Assembly: GCA_934402055.1 (NCBI GenBank)
Contig: CAKRTC010000001.1
Location: forward strand, 62,001-126,000
From: an uncultured Lachnospiraceae bacterium
Lineage (GTDB): Bacteria; Bacillota; Clostridia; Lachnospirales; Lachnospiraceae
Direction: 5' to 3'
Length of the DNA: 64,000 nt
Shown: positions 1-7,533 of the stretch, one piece after another
How the letters are laid out: every line of letters starts with the position of its first letter
Position numbering within the stretch: the stretch's first letter is position 1
The notes under the pieces: generated by a model
The model's database searches: none
The model's input: only the letters and a program-made list of their open reading frames with translations
What the model was told of the DNA's origin: nothing
Position numbers and translations under genes: made by a program

Positions 1-1
1 C

Positions 2-451
2 GGAATTACTCAGATAACTCTTACGGACGGACGCGGATATTATTATGACGAAGACGGAAGCAAGCTTAATGTGACCAAGGAACCGCTTATCGTTACCGAT
101 AAGGATGAGATCAGAGAGATACTGGACAGCGTGGTACTCTATGTGGACACCAATAATGTCTTTAATCCTCAGTATTACGGTGTGGGCGTCGGCGTTACGT
201 TTAACACAGCTAAAAAGACAAGCTATGATTATGTTGACGAAGAAAGCGGAATACCTGCCGAAGAATACATAAGTGACGGAACAGCGGATACCTATTCACA
301 TGAGACCGCAAGTATGGCATACGTTGATTATTCGGAGACAAAAAATATAGATCTTACTTTTGATGCCGATAAGATACCTGAATTTGTTAAGCAGTATTTT
401 GAGATAAGTGATGAACAGCTTAGCAGGGATTCAGACATAACAGCATGGTAA
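2..451 (+). CDS. Hypothetical protein, C-terminal part only
   Basis: The reading frame is open from the window edge to a TAA at 449-451, so the N-terminus lies outside. About 149 residues are visible. They are acidic and rich in Tyr and Asp, with no membrane segment and no motif I recognise. The GTG at 71 is in frame but probably internal, because the frame runs open upstream of it. The end lies 11 bases before the start of the lipoprotein at 463, so the two genes are probably co-transcribed. I cannot name the family. Confidence 0.7.
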   Translation, partial: GITQITLTDGRGYYYDEDGSKLNVTKEPLIVTDKDEIREILDSVVLYVDTNNVFNPQYYGVGVGVTFNTAKKTSYDYVDEESGIPAEEYISDGTADTYSHETASMAYVDYSETKNIDLTFDADKIPEFVKQYFEISDEQLSRDSDITAW

Positions 452-462
452 AGGAGTTTATA

Positions 463-1239
463 ATGAAAAAGAATATTAAATATCTTGTAACAATGACAAC
501 ACTTGCACTTGCAGTAGCCGCAAGCACAGGCTGCGGAAACAAGAATGTCGAAAAGGAAACAACTGCCGGTGCGGCAGTTATAGAGTCTGAGGTCGATACC
601 GAAAATGAGACTAAGGATTCCGTGGTTGAGGTCGAGACAAGTACCGAAGCAGAGTCGGAGTCGGATGAATATTTCACAGAGGATCCGATAAGCAGATTCG
701 GAACAGTAGAGAGCGTTGATCCGGACAGCATGAGTCTCGTTATCGACACAGAGTATGATGAGGATGTCAAGAAGGCAAATCCTTCGGGTGCGGAGTCTGA
801 GTCTATGATATACAACCTGACCGAGGAGGTTCCGATCATTGACGCTTCCACAGGTGAGCCTATAGAGCTTAAGGACGTACAGCCGGGAAGTTCGGTGCTT
901 GCATGGACAGGAGACACCATGACACTCTCGCTTCCGGCACAGGTAAATCTCCAGGCGCTTATAACAAATCTCCCGGCAGATGCATCCGGACCTATGTATA
1001 TGGTGGTAAAGGGTGCAGAATGGAGCAAGGACGACAAGACTCTTACGATCAAGGACAATGAGGGCAACAAGTGGACTGCTTTGGATGATAAGGTTCAGGT
1101 AGTGCCGTTCAGGACAAAGCAGATCGTTAAGCTTCAGGATGTTAAGGCAGGAAGCCGTATCATGGTATGGGGCTCAGGCGAGGAAAATGCATCCGAGGGC
1201 GAATTATCCAAGATCATGCTCTTAAGCAGTGCAGAGTAA
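463..1239 (+). CDS. Predicted lipoprotein of unknown function
   Basis: 258 residues. The start ATG at 463 sits just after an AAAGGAG ribosome-binding site (450-456); an in-frame ATG at 445 lies upstream of that site and is less likely. The N-terminus is a type II signal peptide: basic MKKNIK, a hydrophobic stretch of about 17 residues, then a lipobox-like STGC with the acylated Cys near residue 24. An acidic, Glu/Thr/Ser-rich linker follows (about 30-75), then a soluble domain to the end. It is probably anchored to the outer face of the membrane. No enzyme motif is visible. It follows the gene ending at 451 closely, which suggests one operon. Confidence 0.85.
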   Translation: MKKNIKYLVTMTTLALAVAASTGCGNKNVEKETTAGAAVIESEVDTENETKDSVVEVETSTEAESESDEYFTEDPISRFGTVESVDPDSMSLVIDTEYDEDVKKANPSGAESESMIYNLTEEVPIIDASTGEPIELKDVQPGSSVLAWTGDTMTLSLPAQVNLQALITNLPADASGPMYMVVKGAEWSKDDKTLTIKDNEGNKWTALDDKVQVVPFRTKQIVKLQDVKAGSRIMVWGSGEENASEGELSKIMLLSSAE

Positions 1240-1324
1240 TGGCTTATGCCGCTTTATAATTATTTTATGGTTTATTAACAGACTGTTTATATTAAGCACA
1301 CCTTGAATTCACACTGAAGCTATA

Positions 1325-1530
1325 TCTTATTAACATCGAGATCAGGAAAACCGCTTAAGCGGAATGGAGTCGGGTAAGGCGGCAGCTGTGGACGAAAGGG
1401 ATGCCGATGAGGAATCGGTCCTAACCGATCGGAACAGAAAGTCAGAGATGTTTGTGAGACTTTATTCGATCCGGGATTTTGATAATTACGGAATTGTCTG
1501 TTAAAGCGCGATACAGTTAGCGCTTAGTAT
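1325..1530 (+). ncRNA. Possible structured RNA in a 365-base gap
   Basis: The gap 1240-1604 has no convincing ORF but holds several strong secondary-structure signals: the palindrome CCGCTTAAGCGG, the inverted repeat ATCGGT-CCTA-ACCGAT, an upstream CCGAT that could pair instead with the same ATCGG, AAAGTC/GACTTT, and AAGCGC/GCGCTT at 1504-1509/1520-1525. The block ends just before a strong terminator at 1546. I could not match it to tmRNA, RNase P RNA, SRP RNA, T-box or a common riboswitch. Strand and ends are uncertain, and no good promoter was found. It is a candidate only. Confidence 0.3.
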
Positions 1531-1545
1531 GACTATAATACCTTC

Positions 1546-1582
1546 GCAAAAGAACCGACTGATACACAGCCGGTTCTTTTGC
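1546..1582. terminator. Bidirectional intrinsic terminator
   Basis: A perfect 12-bp inverted repeat (GCAAAAGAACCG at 1546-1557, CGGTTCTTTTGC at 1571-1582) has A and T runs inside the arms, so it can end transcription from both sides. It separates the plus-strand genes and gap from the minus-strand dehydrogenase ending at 1605. Confidence 0.85.
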
Positions 1583-1604
1583 ATAAGTGTTGGTTTATAT
1601 AGCT

Positions 1605-2699
1605 TTATAAGCCTGCCTTTAATTTTCTTCCGGCAGCATTCTGCTCTTTCATGGCTTTAATGTAGCCCTCGGCAGTAATACTCTTGTCACGGCACTTCCA
1701 TTCTGTGGTCTTGGCAGCGAAGTCGAGCATCTTGGCAAATTCGGACTCGTCGATCTCTATATCGTCGAAGCATACAGGAAGTCCGATCTTATGGTTGAAT
1801 TCCATGATACGGTCACGGAGCTCATACTGCTTGTCATAAGTGAGCAGACAAAGTACGCCGAGTGAGACTATCTCACCGTGGAGATGCTTATCTCCCTTCT
1901 TGGTTACGGCAGAGCCGTAGTAGACTATATGAGCAAGTGATGAATTGTAATAGTAATCCGGAAGCTTGGAAACCATATTTGAAACCAGTCCTGTGGATAT
2001 GATTATATCAAGCACGGTCTGCTCGAGAGCTTCCGAAGCCTGCTTGGATTTGCAGGATTCAAGTGCGGCTGCACCATATGTGAGCAGCGGATCGGTGCAG
2101 ATCCGGCTCAGCTGTACACCCATGAGCGGCGTATGAGTAAGCTTGTCGCCACGGCTTGAAAAAACAGCTTCGCATTCCTTTGACAGAGCATCACCTATAC
2201 CTGCCCACAGCAGCTCATACGGGGAATCGGCAATTATGGCCGAATTGATAAATGTATGGTCTGCGAGCTTTGGATAGTAATACTCTCTTAAGCTGCCGTC
2301 TGTGTTGTAGATAACACTGATAGCAGTGACTGCGGCACAGTTGCTGCCTACGGTCGGGAAGGTGAAGAGAGGCTTATCAAGCTTATCGGCAACATATTTG
2401 CAGGTGTCGCAGGCTCTGCCGCCTCCGACGCCGAATATGATGTCGGCGTTTTTGACATTTTCATTGGCAATAAGCTTATCGCCGTTTTCATATGTGGAAT
2501 TACCGCCGTAAGGAATAAAATCAAGAATTTCAAGCTTTGAACCGGCAATTCCGTCAAGTATGGCCTGCTTGGCTTTGGACATGGCTGTCACTCCGCCGAT
2601 AACAACAACCTTATTGCCGTAAAATCTTGCAAAATAAGGAATTTCATTGTAACAATCCGCACCGATGGAATATCTCGGCAAACATAAGCTGTAACTCAC
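1605..2699 (-). CDS. GldA-like iron-containing alcohol (glycerol) dehydrogenase family protein
   Basis: 364 residues, normal for the GldA branch of group III metal-dependent dehydrogenases, which oxidise glycerol or related polyols with NAD. Visible features are the nucleotide-binding GVGGGRACD near residue 90, the TFPTVGSNCA strand following it, and family metal-ligand sites in GIGDALSKECEA and in the His-containing segments LAHIVYYG and HLHGE. It starts at GTG (2697-2699), with AGAAGGAG about 11 bases upstream and a TTGACA-N16-TATAAT promoter. It is transcribed alone and divergently from the YbaK gene. Family assignment is firm; the exact alcohol substrate cannot be read from sequence. Confidence 0.85.
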   Translation of the reverse strand: MSYSLCLPRYSIGADCYNEIPYFARFYGNKVVVIGGVTAMSKAKQAILDGIAGSKLEILDFIPYGGNSTYENGDKLIANENVKNADIIFGVGGGRACDTCKYVADKLDKPLFTFPTVGSNCAAVTAISVIYNTDGSLREYYYPKLADHTFINSAIIADSPYELLWAGIGDALSKECEAVFSSRGDKLTHTPLMGVQLSRICTDPLLTYGAAALESCKSKQASEALEQTVLDIIISTGLVSNMVSKLPDYYYNSSLAHIVYYGSAVTKKGDKHLHGEIVSLGVLCLLTYDKQYELRDRIMEFNHKIGLPVCFDDIEIDESEFAKMLDFAAKTTEWKCRDKSITAEGYIKAMKEQNAAGRKLKAGL

Positions 2700-2741
2700 T
2701 GTATTGTACTCCTTCTCTTTTTATTAAGTATTTTAAACGTC

Positions 2742-2769
2742 ATTATATAACTATCTTTTTCATTGTCAA
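2742..2769 (-). promoter_or_regulatory. Sigma-A promoter of the GldA-like gene
   Basis: On the minus strand the consensus -35 TTGACA (complement of 2764-2769) and consensus -10 TATAAT (complement of 2742-2747) are separated by 16 bases. It lies 43 bases before the GTG start. Confidence 0.85.
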
Positions 2770-2831
2770 ACATTAACATTATGTAGAGCTGAAATTTGTC
2801 GATAATGTACAGAATGACTTTGTGACATGAC

Positions 2832-2860
2832 TTGTTAATTGGATTTAAAATGACTATAAT
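2832..2860 (+). promoter_or_regulatory. Sigma-A promoter of the YbaK-type gene
   Basis: TTGTTA (2832-2837), a 17-base spacer and a perfect TATAAT (2855-2860) lie 31 bases before the ATG at 2892. A start site near 2867 places any in-frame upstream start before the transcript begins, which supports 2892 as the start codon. Confidence 0.85.
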
Positions 2861-2891
2861 CAACGCAAATCTACAAGAAAAGAGACATACT

Positions 2892-3377
2892 ATGGCAAAG
2901 CAAAAGGAAATAAAGACTAATGTAATGAGGCTGCTGGACAAAGCCAAAGTAAGCTATGAGCACAGGGAATATGAGGTCGATGAAAATGATCTCTCGGGCA
3001 GTCATGCCGCGGATGAGCTCGGAGTCGATCACAGCACTCTCTTCAAGACTCTGGTGCTTCACGGAGACAAGACCGGATATCTTGTATGTGTGATACCTGT
3101 GGATGAGGAAGTGGATCTCAAGAAGATAGCCAAGGTCTCAGGCAATAAGAAGACGGAGATGCTCCCTATGAAGGAGCTGCTGCCGACTACAGGATATATC
3201 AGGGGTGGCTGCAGTCCTATAGGCATGAAAAAGCAGTTTCCTACATATATTAATGAATCTGCAAAGGAACATGAGATCATAGGCGTCAGCGGAGGACAGC
3301 GGGGTGTACAGATATTACTGTCACCGGCGGATCTTGCCGGATATATTCATGCGGAATTTGCGGATATAATTGTGTGA
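2892..3377 (+). CDS. ybaK: Cys-tRNA(Pro)/Cys-tRNA(Cys) deacylase, YbaK/EbsC family
   Basis: 161 residues, the usual length of YbaK/EbsC proteins, which hydrolyse mischarged aminoacyl-tRNA such as Cys-tRNA(Pro) in the cytosol. Family signatures include the N-terminal TNVMRLLDKAKVSYEHREYE, the catalytic-site Lys in STLFKTLVL, and the late GYIRGGCSPIGMKKQFPTYI and SGGQRGVQILLSPADL segments. It starts at ATG 2892, downstream of a clear promoter. It appears monocistronic, since the carboxypeptidase that follows has its own promoter. Confidence 0.9.
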   Translation: MAKQKEIKTNVMRLLDKAKVSYEHREYEVDENDLSGSHAADELGVDHSTLFKTLVLHGDKTGYLVCVIPVDEEVDLKKIAKVSGNKKTEMLPMKELLPTTGYIRGGCSPIGMKKQFPTYINESAKEHEIIGVSGGQRGVQILLSPADLAGYIHAEFADIIV

Positions 3378-3411
3378 TATTGGATAAAAAGGCTTTAAAA
3401 CGGGCATTTTT

Positions 3412-3440
3412 TTGACTTGACAGCCTATTTATAGTAAAAT
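3412..3440 (+). promoter_or_regulatory. Promoter of the carboxypeptidase/hydrolase genes
   Basis: TTGACT (3412-3417), a 17-base spacer and TAAAAT (3435-3440) place the start site near 3447, only about 23 bases before the ATG at 3470. The short leader has no obvious ribosome-binding site. Confidence 0.7.
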
Positions 3441-3469
3441 GTTCAATGGCTTTTTAGCTTATTGTACAT

Positions 3470-5221
3470 ATGAGATATCTGAAACATGCTTTAAACAAAA
3501 TTATAAGTATAATAATTATATCGGCACTTTTGTGTCCGGTATTTTCGCTGCGTTCTTATGCCCTCGAAAACTGGGCAAGCAATGTATACGTGGCGTCCGA
3601 AGGAGCCTGTCTCATGGATGCCGATACCGGCGTTGTGCTCTATGGCAAGAACGAGGAGACAGCATATTATCCGGCTTCCATTACGAAGGTTATGACAGCA
3701 CTTCTTACTATAGAGAATTGTGATAACCTAAGCGAGCAGGTCACATTTTCATATGATGCCGTGCATATAGAGGAGGAGAACTCCACCATCATAGGAGCAT
3801 CCGAGGGAGATAAGCTCTCCGTGCTTGACTGTCTATACAGTCTGTTGTTTCAGTCGGCAAACGAGGTTGCCAATGCACTTGCGGAACATGTGGGGGCAAA
3901 GCATCCGGAGCTTAAGGAGGACGGGATGAGTGACCGCGACGTGTTCATTAAGATGATGAATATGAGGGCGAAGGAGTTAGGCTGCACCGGTACGCATTTT
4001 AATAATCCGTCGGGACTTACCGATTCGGAGCATTATGTTACGGCTCATGATATGTGCCGTATACTGGCAGCGGCAGTCAAGAATGATACCTTCCTTGATA
4101 TAGAGAGTCATACTTACTGGACACATGCGCCTATAAGACGTTATCCGGATGCAAACGATCCGTGGAATACCGTGTATGCCAAGCATGCCATGCTTAAGCG
4201 TAATTCAAGCCAGTATTACAGCGGTACACTTGCAGGTAAGACAGGATATACGATGACTGCCGGCAATACACTTGTTACGGCGGCACGAAGAAACGGAATG
4301 ACGCTTGTCACCTGTGTGCTGAATGCTCATGCCAATCATTACAATGATACACGCCGGCTTATGGATTTCGGCTTTGATAACTTCACCTCGCTTAAGGTGA
4401 TAGATTATGATGATACCAATTCGGCAATAGCATCGGATTTCAGGATCAGCGGTATTAATATGGTTGATTCCAAGACTCTGGGCATAGATCCGGACACACG
4501 TATAACCATACCAAAGGGCGGAAATTACATTGAAGTGAGAAAGAGTCTTGAGGTCAGCGAGGATACCGACGGGAACAGCACGGCAAGCCTCATTTATTCT
4601 TACGGAGACAGAACGGTCGGAGCGGCTAAGCTCAAGCTTATCAATATAGGAGACGGAAGCGAGCTATATGAAGAGGCAAAGACGGATCCGCTGCTTGCCA
4701 ATGCACTGGGAATAAAGACCGACGCAGAGCTTGAAGCGGAGTCTGAGAGCGAGAGAGCAGCAGAAGAATCTTCGGTAAATGAAGCCGAATCATCGGAAGG
4801 CAGCGAAGCTGACGGAAATGAAGCAAGCGTAAACGGAGACGGCGATAAGATACAGCAGGATTCCGAGACTGCTTCTATAGCGGATGAAGCTGCCGAAACA
4901 GCAAAAGAAAATACAGATAATGCAAAGATGAAAAATATGGGCTCGGACGGCAAGGATACAGAAGGAGTTCCGGGAGATCGGATCGATAAAGGAGAGCTGT
5001 TAAAAAAGCTTGGATTCGGAGCTGTGGCTGTGATAGTTGTATTGTTCCTGCTCATTATCTGTAATACCTTCAGGGACAGACGGCAGGCAGAGCGCAGAGC
5101 CCGCCGCAGGGCAGCCAGAATGAAACGCACAAAGGATATGACCGGCACTCAGCAGATACATATGGATCTTGAGCTGCAGCGCAGATCAAGGAAAAAGGAT
5201 AAGAAGAGGAGAAAAAAGTGA
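3470..5221 (+). CDS. D-alanyl-D-alanine carboxypeptidase (DacF/PBP5 type)
   Basis: 583 residues. A signal peptide ends near residue 31 (SYA/LENW). The serine D,D-peptidase domain has all three active-site motifs: S70-I-T-K73, S129-A-N131 and K257-T-G259. Such enzymes trim the terminal D-Ala from peptidoglycan stem peptides outside the membrane. A C-terminal beta domain and a long Glu/Ser/Ala-rich linker (about 410-505) follow, then one membrane segment (about 514-534) and a strongly basic cytoplasmic tail. The length exceeds the usual 380-450 because of the linker and tail. The stop overlaps the next gene's GTG, so wall trimming and wall hydrolysis are translationally coupled. Confidence 0.92.
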   Translation: MRYLKHALNKIISIIIISALLCPVFSLRSYALENWASNVYVASEGACLMDADTGVVLYGKNEETAYYPASITKVMTALLTIENCDNLSEQVTFSYDAVHIEEENSTIIGASEGDKLSVLDCLYSLLFQSANEVANALAEHVGAKHPELKEDGMSDRDVFIKMMNMRAKELGCTGTHFNNPSGLTDSEHYVTAHDMCRILAAAVKNDTFLDIESHTYWTHAPIRRYPDANDPWNTVYAKHAMLKRNSSQYYSGTLAGKTGYTMTAGNTLVTAARRNGMTLVTCVLNAHANHYNDTRRLMDFGFDNFTSLKVIDYDDTNSAIASDFRISGINMVDSKTLGIDPDTRITIPKGGNYIEVRKSLEVSEDTDGNSTASLIYSYGDRTVGAAKLKLINIGDGSELYEEAKTDPLLANALGIKTDAELEAESESERAAEESSVNEAESSEGSEADGNEASVNGDGDKIQQDSETASIADEAAETAKENTDNAKMKNMGSDGKDTEGVPGDRIDKGELLKKLGFGAVAVIVVLFLLIICNTFRDRRQAERRARRRAARMKRTKDMTGTQQIHMDLELQRRSRKKDKKRRKK

Positions 5222-6819
5222 CATTTTTCGGAAAGAGAAAGCTCGGAGCTATCATACTCGGTACAGCCTGTGTCTGTGTGCTTGCAGCTTGTACCGCCAA
5301 TGAATCCAATATCTCTGAGGCAAGATCCGGAGATACGGATGAGGAGACGATAGTTTCGATAGAAAATGACAACAGCGCAGAGACCGAACCGGTTATAGGC
5401 ATGAACCTTGACGGTGAGCTGCTGCCGGTGCTTGAGGGAGTAACTACCGCAGAAGATAATTCGGTGCTTGCTCCGGCTTATCTCAAGGTGGGCGAACAGC
5501 ATCAGACGGTATTACAGCTTCAGAAACGACTCATGTCATTGGGATACATGGATAACGATGAGCCGACAACCTATTACGGAGCGGCTACAGCCGATGCAGT
5601 CAAGAAGTTTCAGCGTCAGCTGGGTATGACTCAGGACGGAATATGCGGAATCGAGACCTGGGACAGCCTCTTCAGCGGTTCGGCACCTTATTACAAGGTC
5701 AAGAACGGAGATGACGGTCAGGATATCGTTTTGATACAGCAGAGACTCTATCAGCTTGGCTATCTTACGGATGATTCTGCTACGGGGCACTTCGGAGATA
5801 CTACCGAGGCTGCTGTTAAGAAGATGCAGGAACGCAACGGACTTACCGTAGACGGTGAGGTCGGAAAGGATACCATTAACCTGCTGTATTCGGATGAAGT
5901 CAAGGCTAATCTTATAGGACTCGGTGAAAAATCCGAGCTTGTAAAGCATTATCAGGAAAGACTTAAGGCACTCGGCTATCTCAGAGATGAGCCGGACGGA
6001 AATTTCGGAGGAGGTACCGAGAAAGCTGTCAGAGAATTCCAGTCACGAAACGACCAGATCGTGGACGGATATCTCGGACCTGATACAAGAAGTGCTCTCG
6101 ATGATCCTAACGCTAAGCCGTTCGGACTCAGAGTGGGTGACTCTTCGGATTCTGTAACTACTGTACAGAAACGACTGAACCATTACGGATATCTGGCATC
6201 AAGACTTATTACCGGATATTACGGCTCAGCAACCGAGGCTGCAGTTAAGCAGTTCCAGAAGTATAATAATCTTACCCAGGACGGTAAGGTCGGAACTCAG
6301 ACTATGGCAAAGCTTGAGTCAAGCAATGCCAAGAAGAAGCCTGCAAATGTTGCGGCAGCATCATCCGGAAGAAATAATACAGGTACTTCGGGAGGAAGCT
6401 CGGGAGGAAATAAGAATAATTCGGCAGGAGTCGGATCCGGCGGAGCAACAGTAAGCGGTTCGGCAGGAAATCTTATATCCATTGCAAGCTCCAAGCTCGG
6501 ATGCCCGTATGTATGGGGATCAAAGGGACCTAATGCTTTTGACTGTTCCGGATTTGTATACTGGTGTCTCAATCAGGCAGGTGTAGGTCAGTCGTACCTT
6601 ACCTCAAGCGGTTGGAGAAATCCGGGCAGATATCAGAGGATATCAAGTATCGATCAGGTACAGGCCGGTGATATTATAGTAGTAAGCGGTCACGTAGGAA
6701 TCTGTGCGGGCGGCGGAACGGTCATTGATGCATCTTCGTCAAACGGCCGAGTAGTACACCGTTCGATCTCATCATGGTGGAGGAACAACTTCATCGTAGC
6801 ATGGCGTATATTCGCTTAA
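5218..6819 (+). CDS. Lipoprotein wall hydrolase: PG-binding repeats plus NlpC/P60 peptidase
   Basis: 533 residues, starting at GTG 5218 and overlapping the previous stop. A lipobox (VLAAC, Cys near residue 25) predicts a membrane-anchored exported protein. Four PG_binding_1-type repeats follow, each with an LQxRLxxLGY...AVKxFQ...G..G..T pattern (about 90-380), then a Gly/Ser/Asn-rich linker (about 385-415) and a C-terminal NlpC/P60 domain with catalytic Cys443 (FDCSGF) and His492 (SGHVGI). These endopeptidases cut stem peptides in peptidoglycan. The pairing with a D,D-carboxypeptidase suggests a wall-remodelling pair, and the following two-component system may sense or control it. Confidence 0.9.
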   Translation: MTFFGKRKLGAIILGTACVCVLAACTANESNISEARSGDTDEETIVSIENDNSAETEPVIGMNLDGELLPVLEGVTTAEDNSVLAPAYLKVGEQHQTVLQLQKRLMSLGYMDNDEPTTYYGAATADAVKKFQRQLGMTQDGICGIETWDSLFSGSAPYYKVKNGDDGQDIVLIQQRLYQLGYLTDDSATGHFGDTTEAAVKKMQERNGLTVDGEVGKDTINLLYSDEVKANLIGLGEKSELVKHYQERLKALGYLRDEPDGNFGGGTEKAVREFQSRNDQIVDGYLGPDTRSALDDPNAKPFGLRVGDSSDSVTTVQKRLNHYGYLASRLITGYYGSATEAAVKQFQKYNNLTQDGKVGTQTMAKLESSNAKKKPANVAAASSGRNNTGTSGGSSGGNKNNSAGVGSGGATVSGSAGNLISIASSKLGCPYVWGSKGPNAFDCSGFVYWCLNQAGVGQSYLTSSGWRNPGRYQRISSIDQVQAGDIIVVSGHVGICAGGGTVIDASSSNGRVVHRSISSWWRNNFIVAWRIFA

Positions 6820-6830
6820 ACGGAGGAAAT

Positions 6831-7532
6831 ATGCAGAACACCATACTTGTTTGTGATGATGAAAAAGAAATAGTAGAAGCTATATCCATTTATCTGGAAG
6901 GCGACGGTTACAAGATCATAAAAGCATATGACGGTCAGGAGGCAGTAGATATACTTGCCTCCGGGACAAAGGTCGATCTTATCATCATGGATGTTATGAT
7001 GCCCGGCATGGACGGAATTCATGCAACACTCAAGATCAGAGAGAAGCTTGATGTACCGATCATCATTCTGTCGGCCAAGTCGGAGGATAATGACAAGATA
7101 CTCGGACTTAATATAGGTGCGGATGATTATATATCGAAGCCGTTTAATCCGCTCGAGCTTATGGCAAGAGTCAAGTCACAGCTCAGACGTTATATGCAGC
7201 TCGGCAATATAACAGGCAGTTCGTCACAGGCTGTTTATAAATGCGGCGGACTTACCATCAATGATGACAATAAGGAAGTATATGTTGACGGAGAGCTTAT
7301 CAAGCTTACTCCTATCGAATACAATATACTCCTTATGCTGGTCAAAAATGCCGGCAAAGTATTCTCGATCGATGAGATATATGAGCAGATATGGAATGAG
7401 GAGGCTATAGGCGCGGATAATACCGTTGCCGTACATATCCGTCATATCAGAGAGAAGATCGAGATCAATCCGAGAGAGCCTAAGTACCTTAAGGTAGTAT
7501 GGGGAGTAGGCTACAAGATCGAAAAACAATAA
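6831..7532 (+). CDS. OmpR/PhoB-family response regulator
   Basis: 233 residues. ATG 6831 follows GGAGG. The N-terminal receiver domain carries the acidic pair D9-D10, phosphoacceptor D54 (IIMDVMMPGMDG) and the conserved Lys in SKPFNP. The C-terminal winged helix (about 140-230) ends in the typical TVAVHIRHIREKI...VWGVGYKIE pattern. It should bind DNA as a phosphorylated dimer. It lies directly before its probable partner kinase and 11 bases after the wall hydrolase, so wall genes are the likeliest linked output (inference from context). Confidence 0.93.
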   Translation: MQNTILVCDDEKEIVEAISIYLEGDGYKIIKAYDGQEAVDILASGTKVDLIIMDVMMPGMDGIHATLKIREKLDVPIIILSAKSEDNDKILGLNIGADDYISKPFNPLELMARVKSQLRRYMQLGNITGSSSQAVYKCGGLTINDDNKEVYVDGELIKLTPIEYNILLMLVKNAGKVFSIDEIYEQIWNEEAIGADNTVAVHIRHIREKIEINPREPKYLKVVWGVGYKIEKQ

Positions 7533-7533
7533 T

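Noticed and set aside
420..1070. 216-residue minus-strand frame
   Set aside because: It is antisense to the lipoprotein at 463, has a Ser/Val-rich low-quality composition and no ribosome-binding site.
4600..5148. 182-residue minus-strand frame
   Set aside because: Antisense to the Glu/Ser-rich linker of the carboxypeptidase; the Ser/Ala-rich composition is the expected mirror of that linker.
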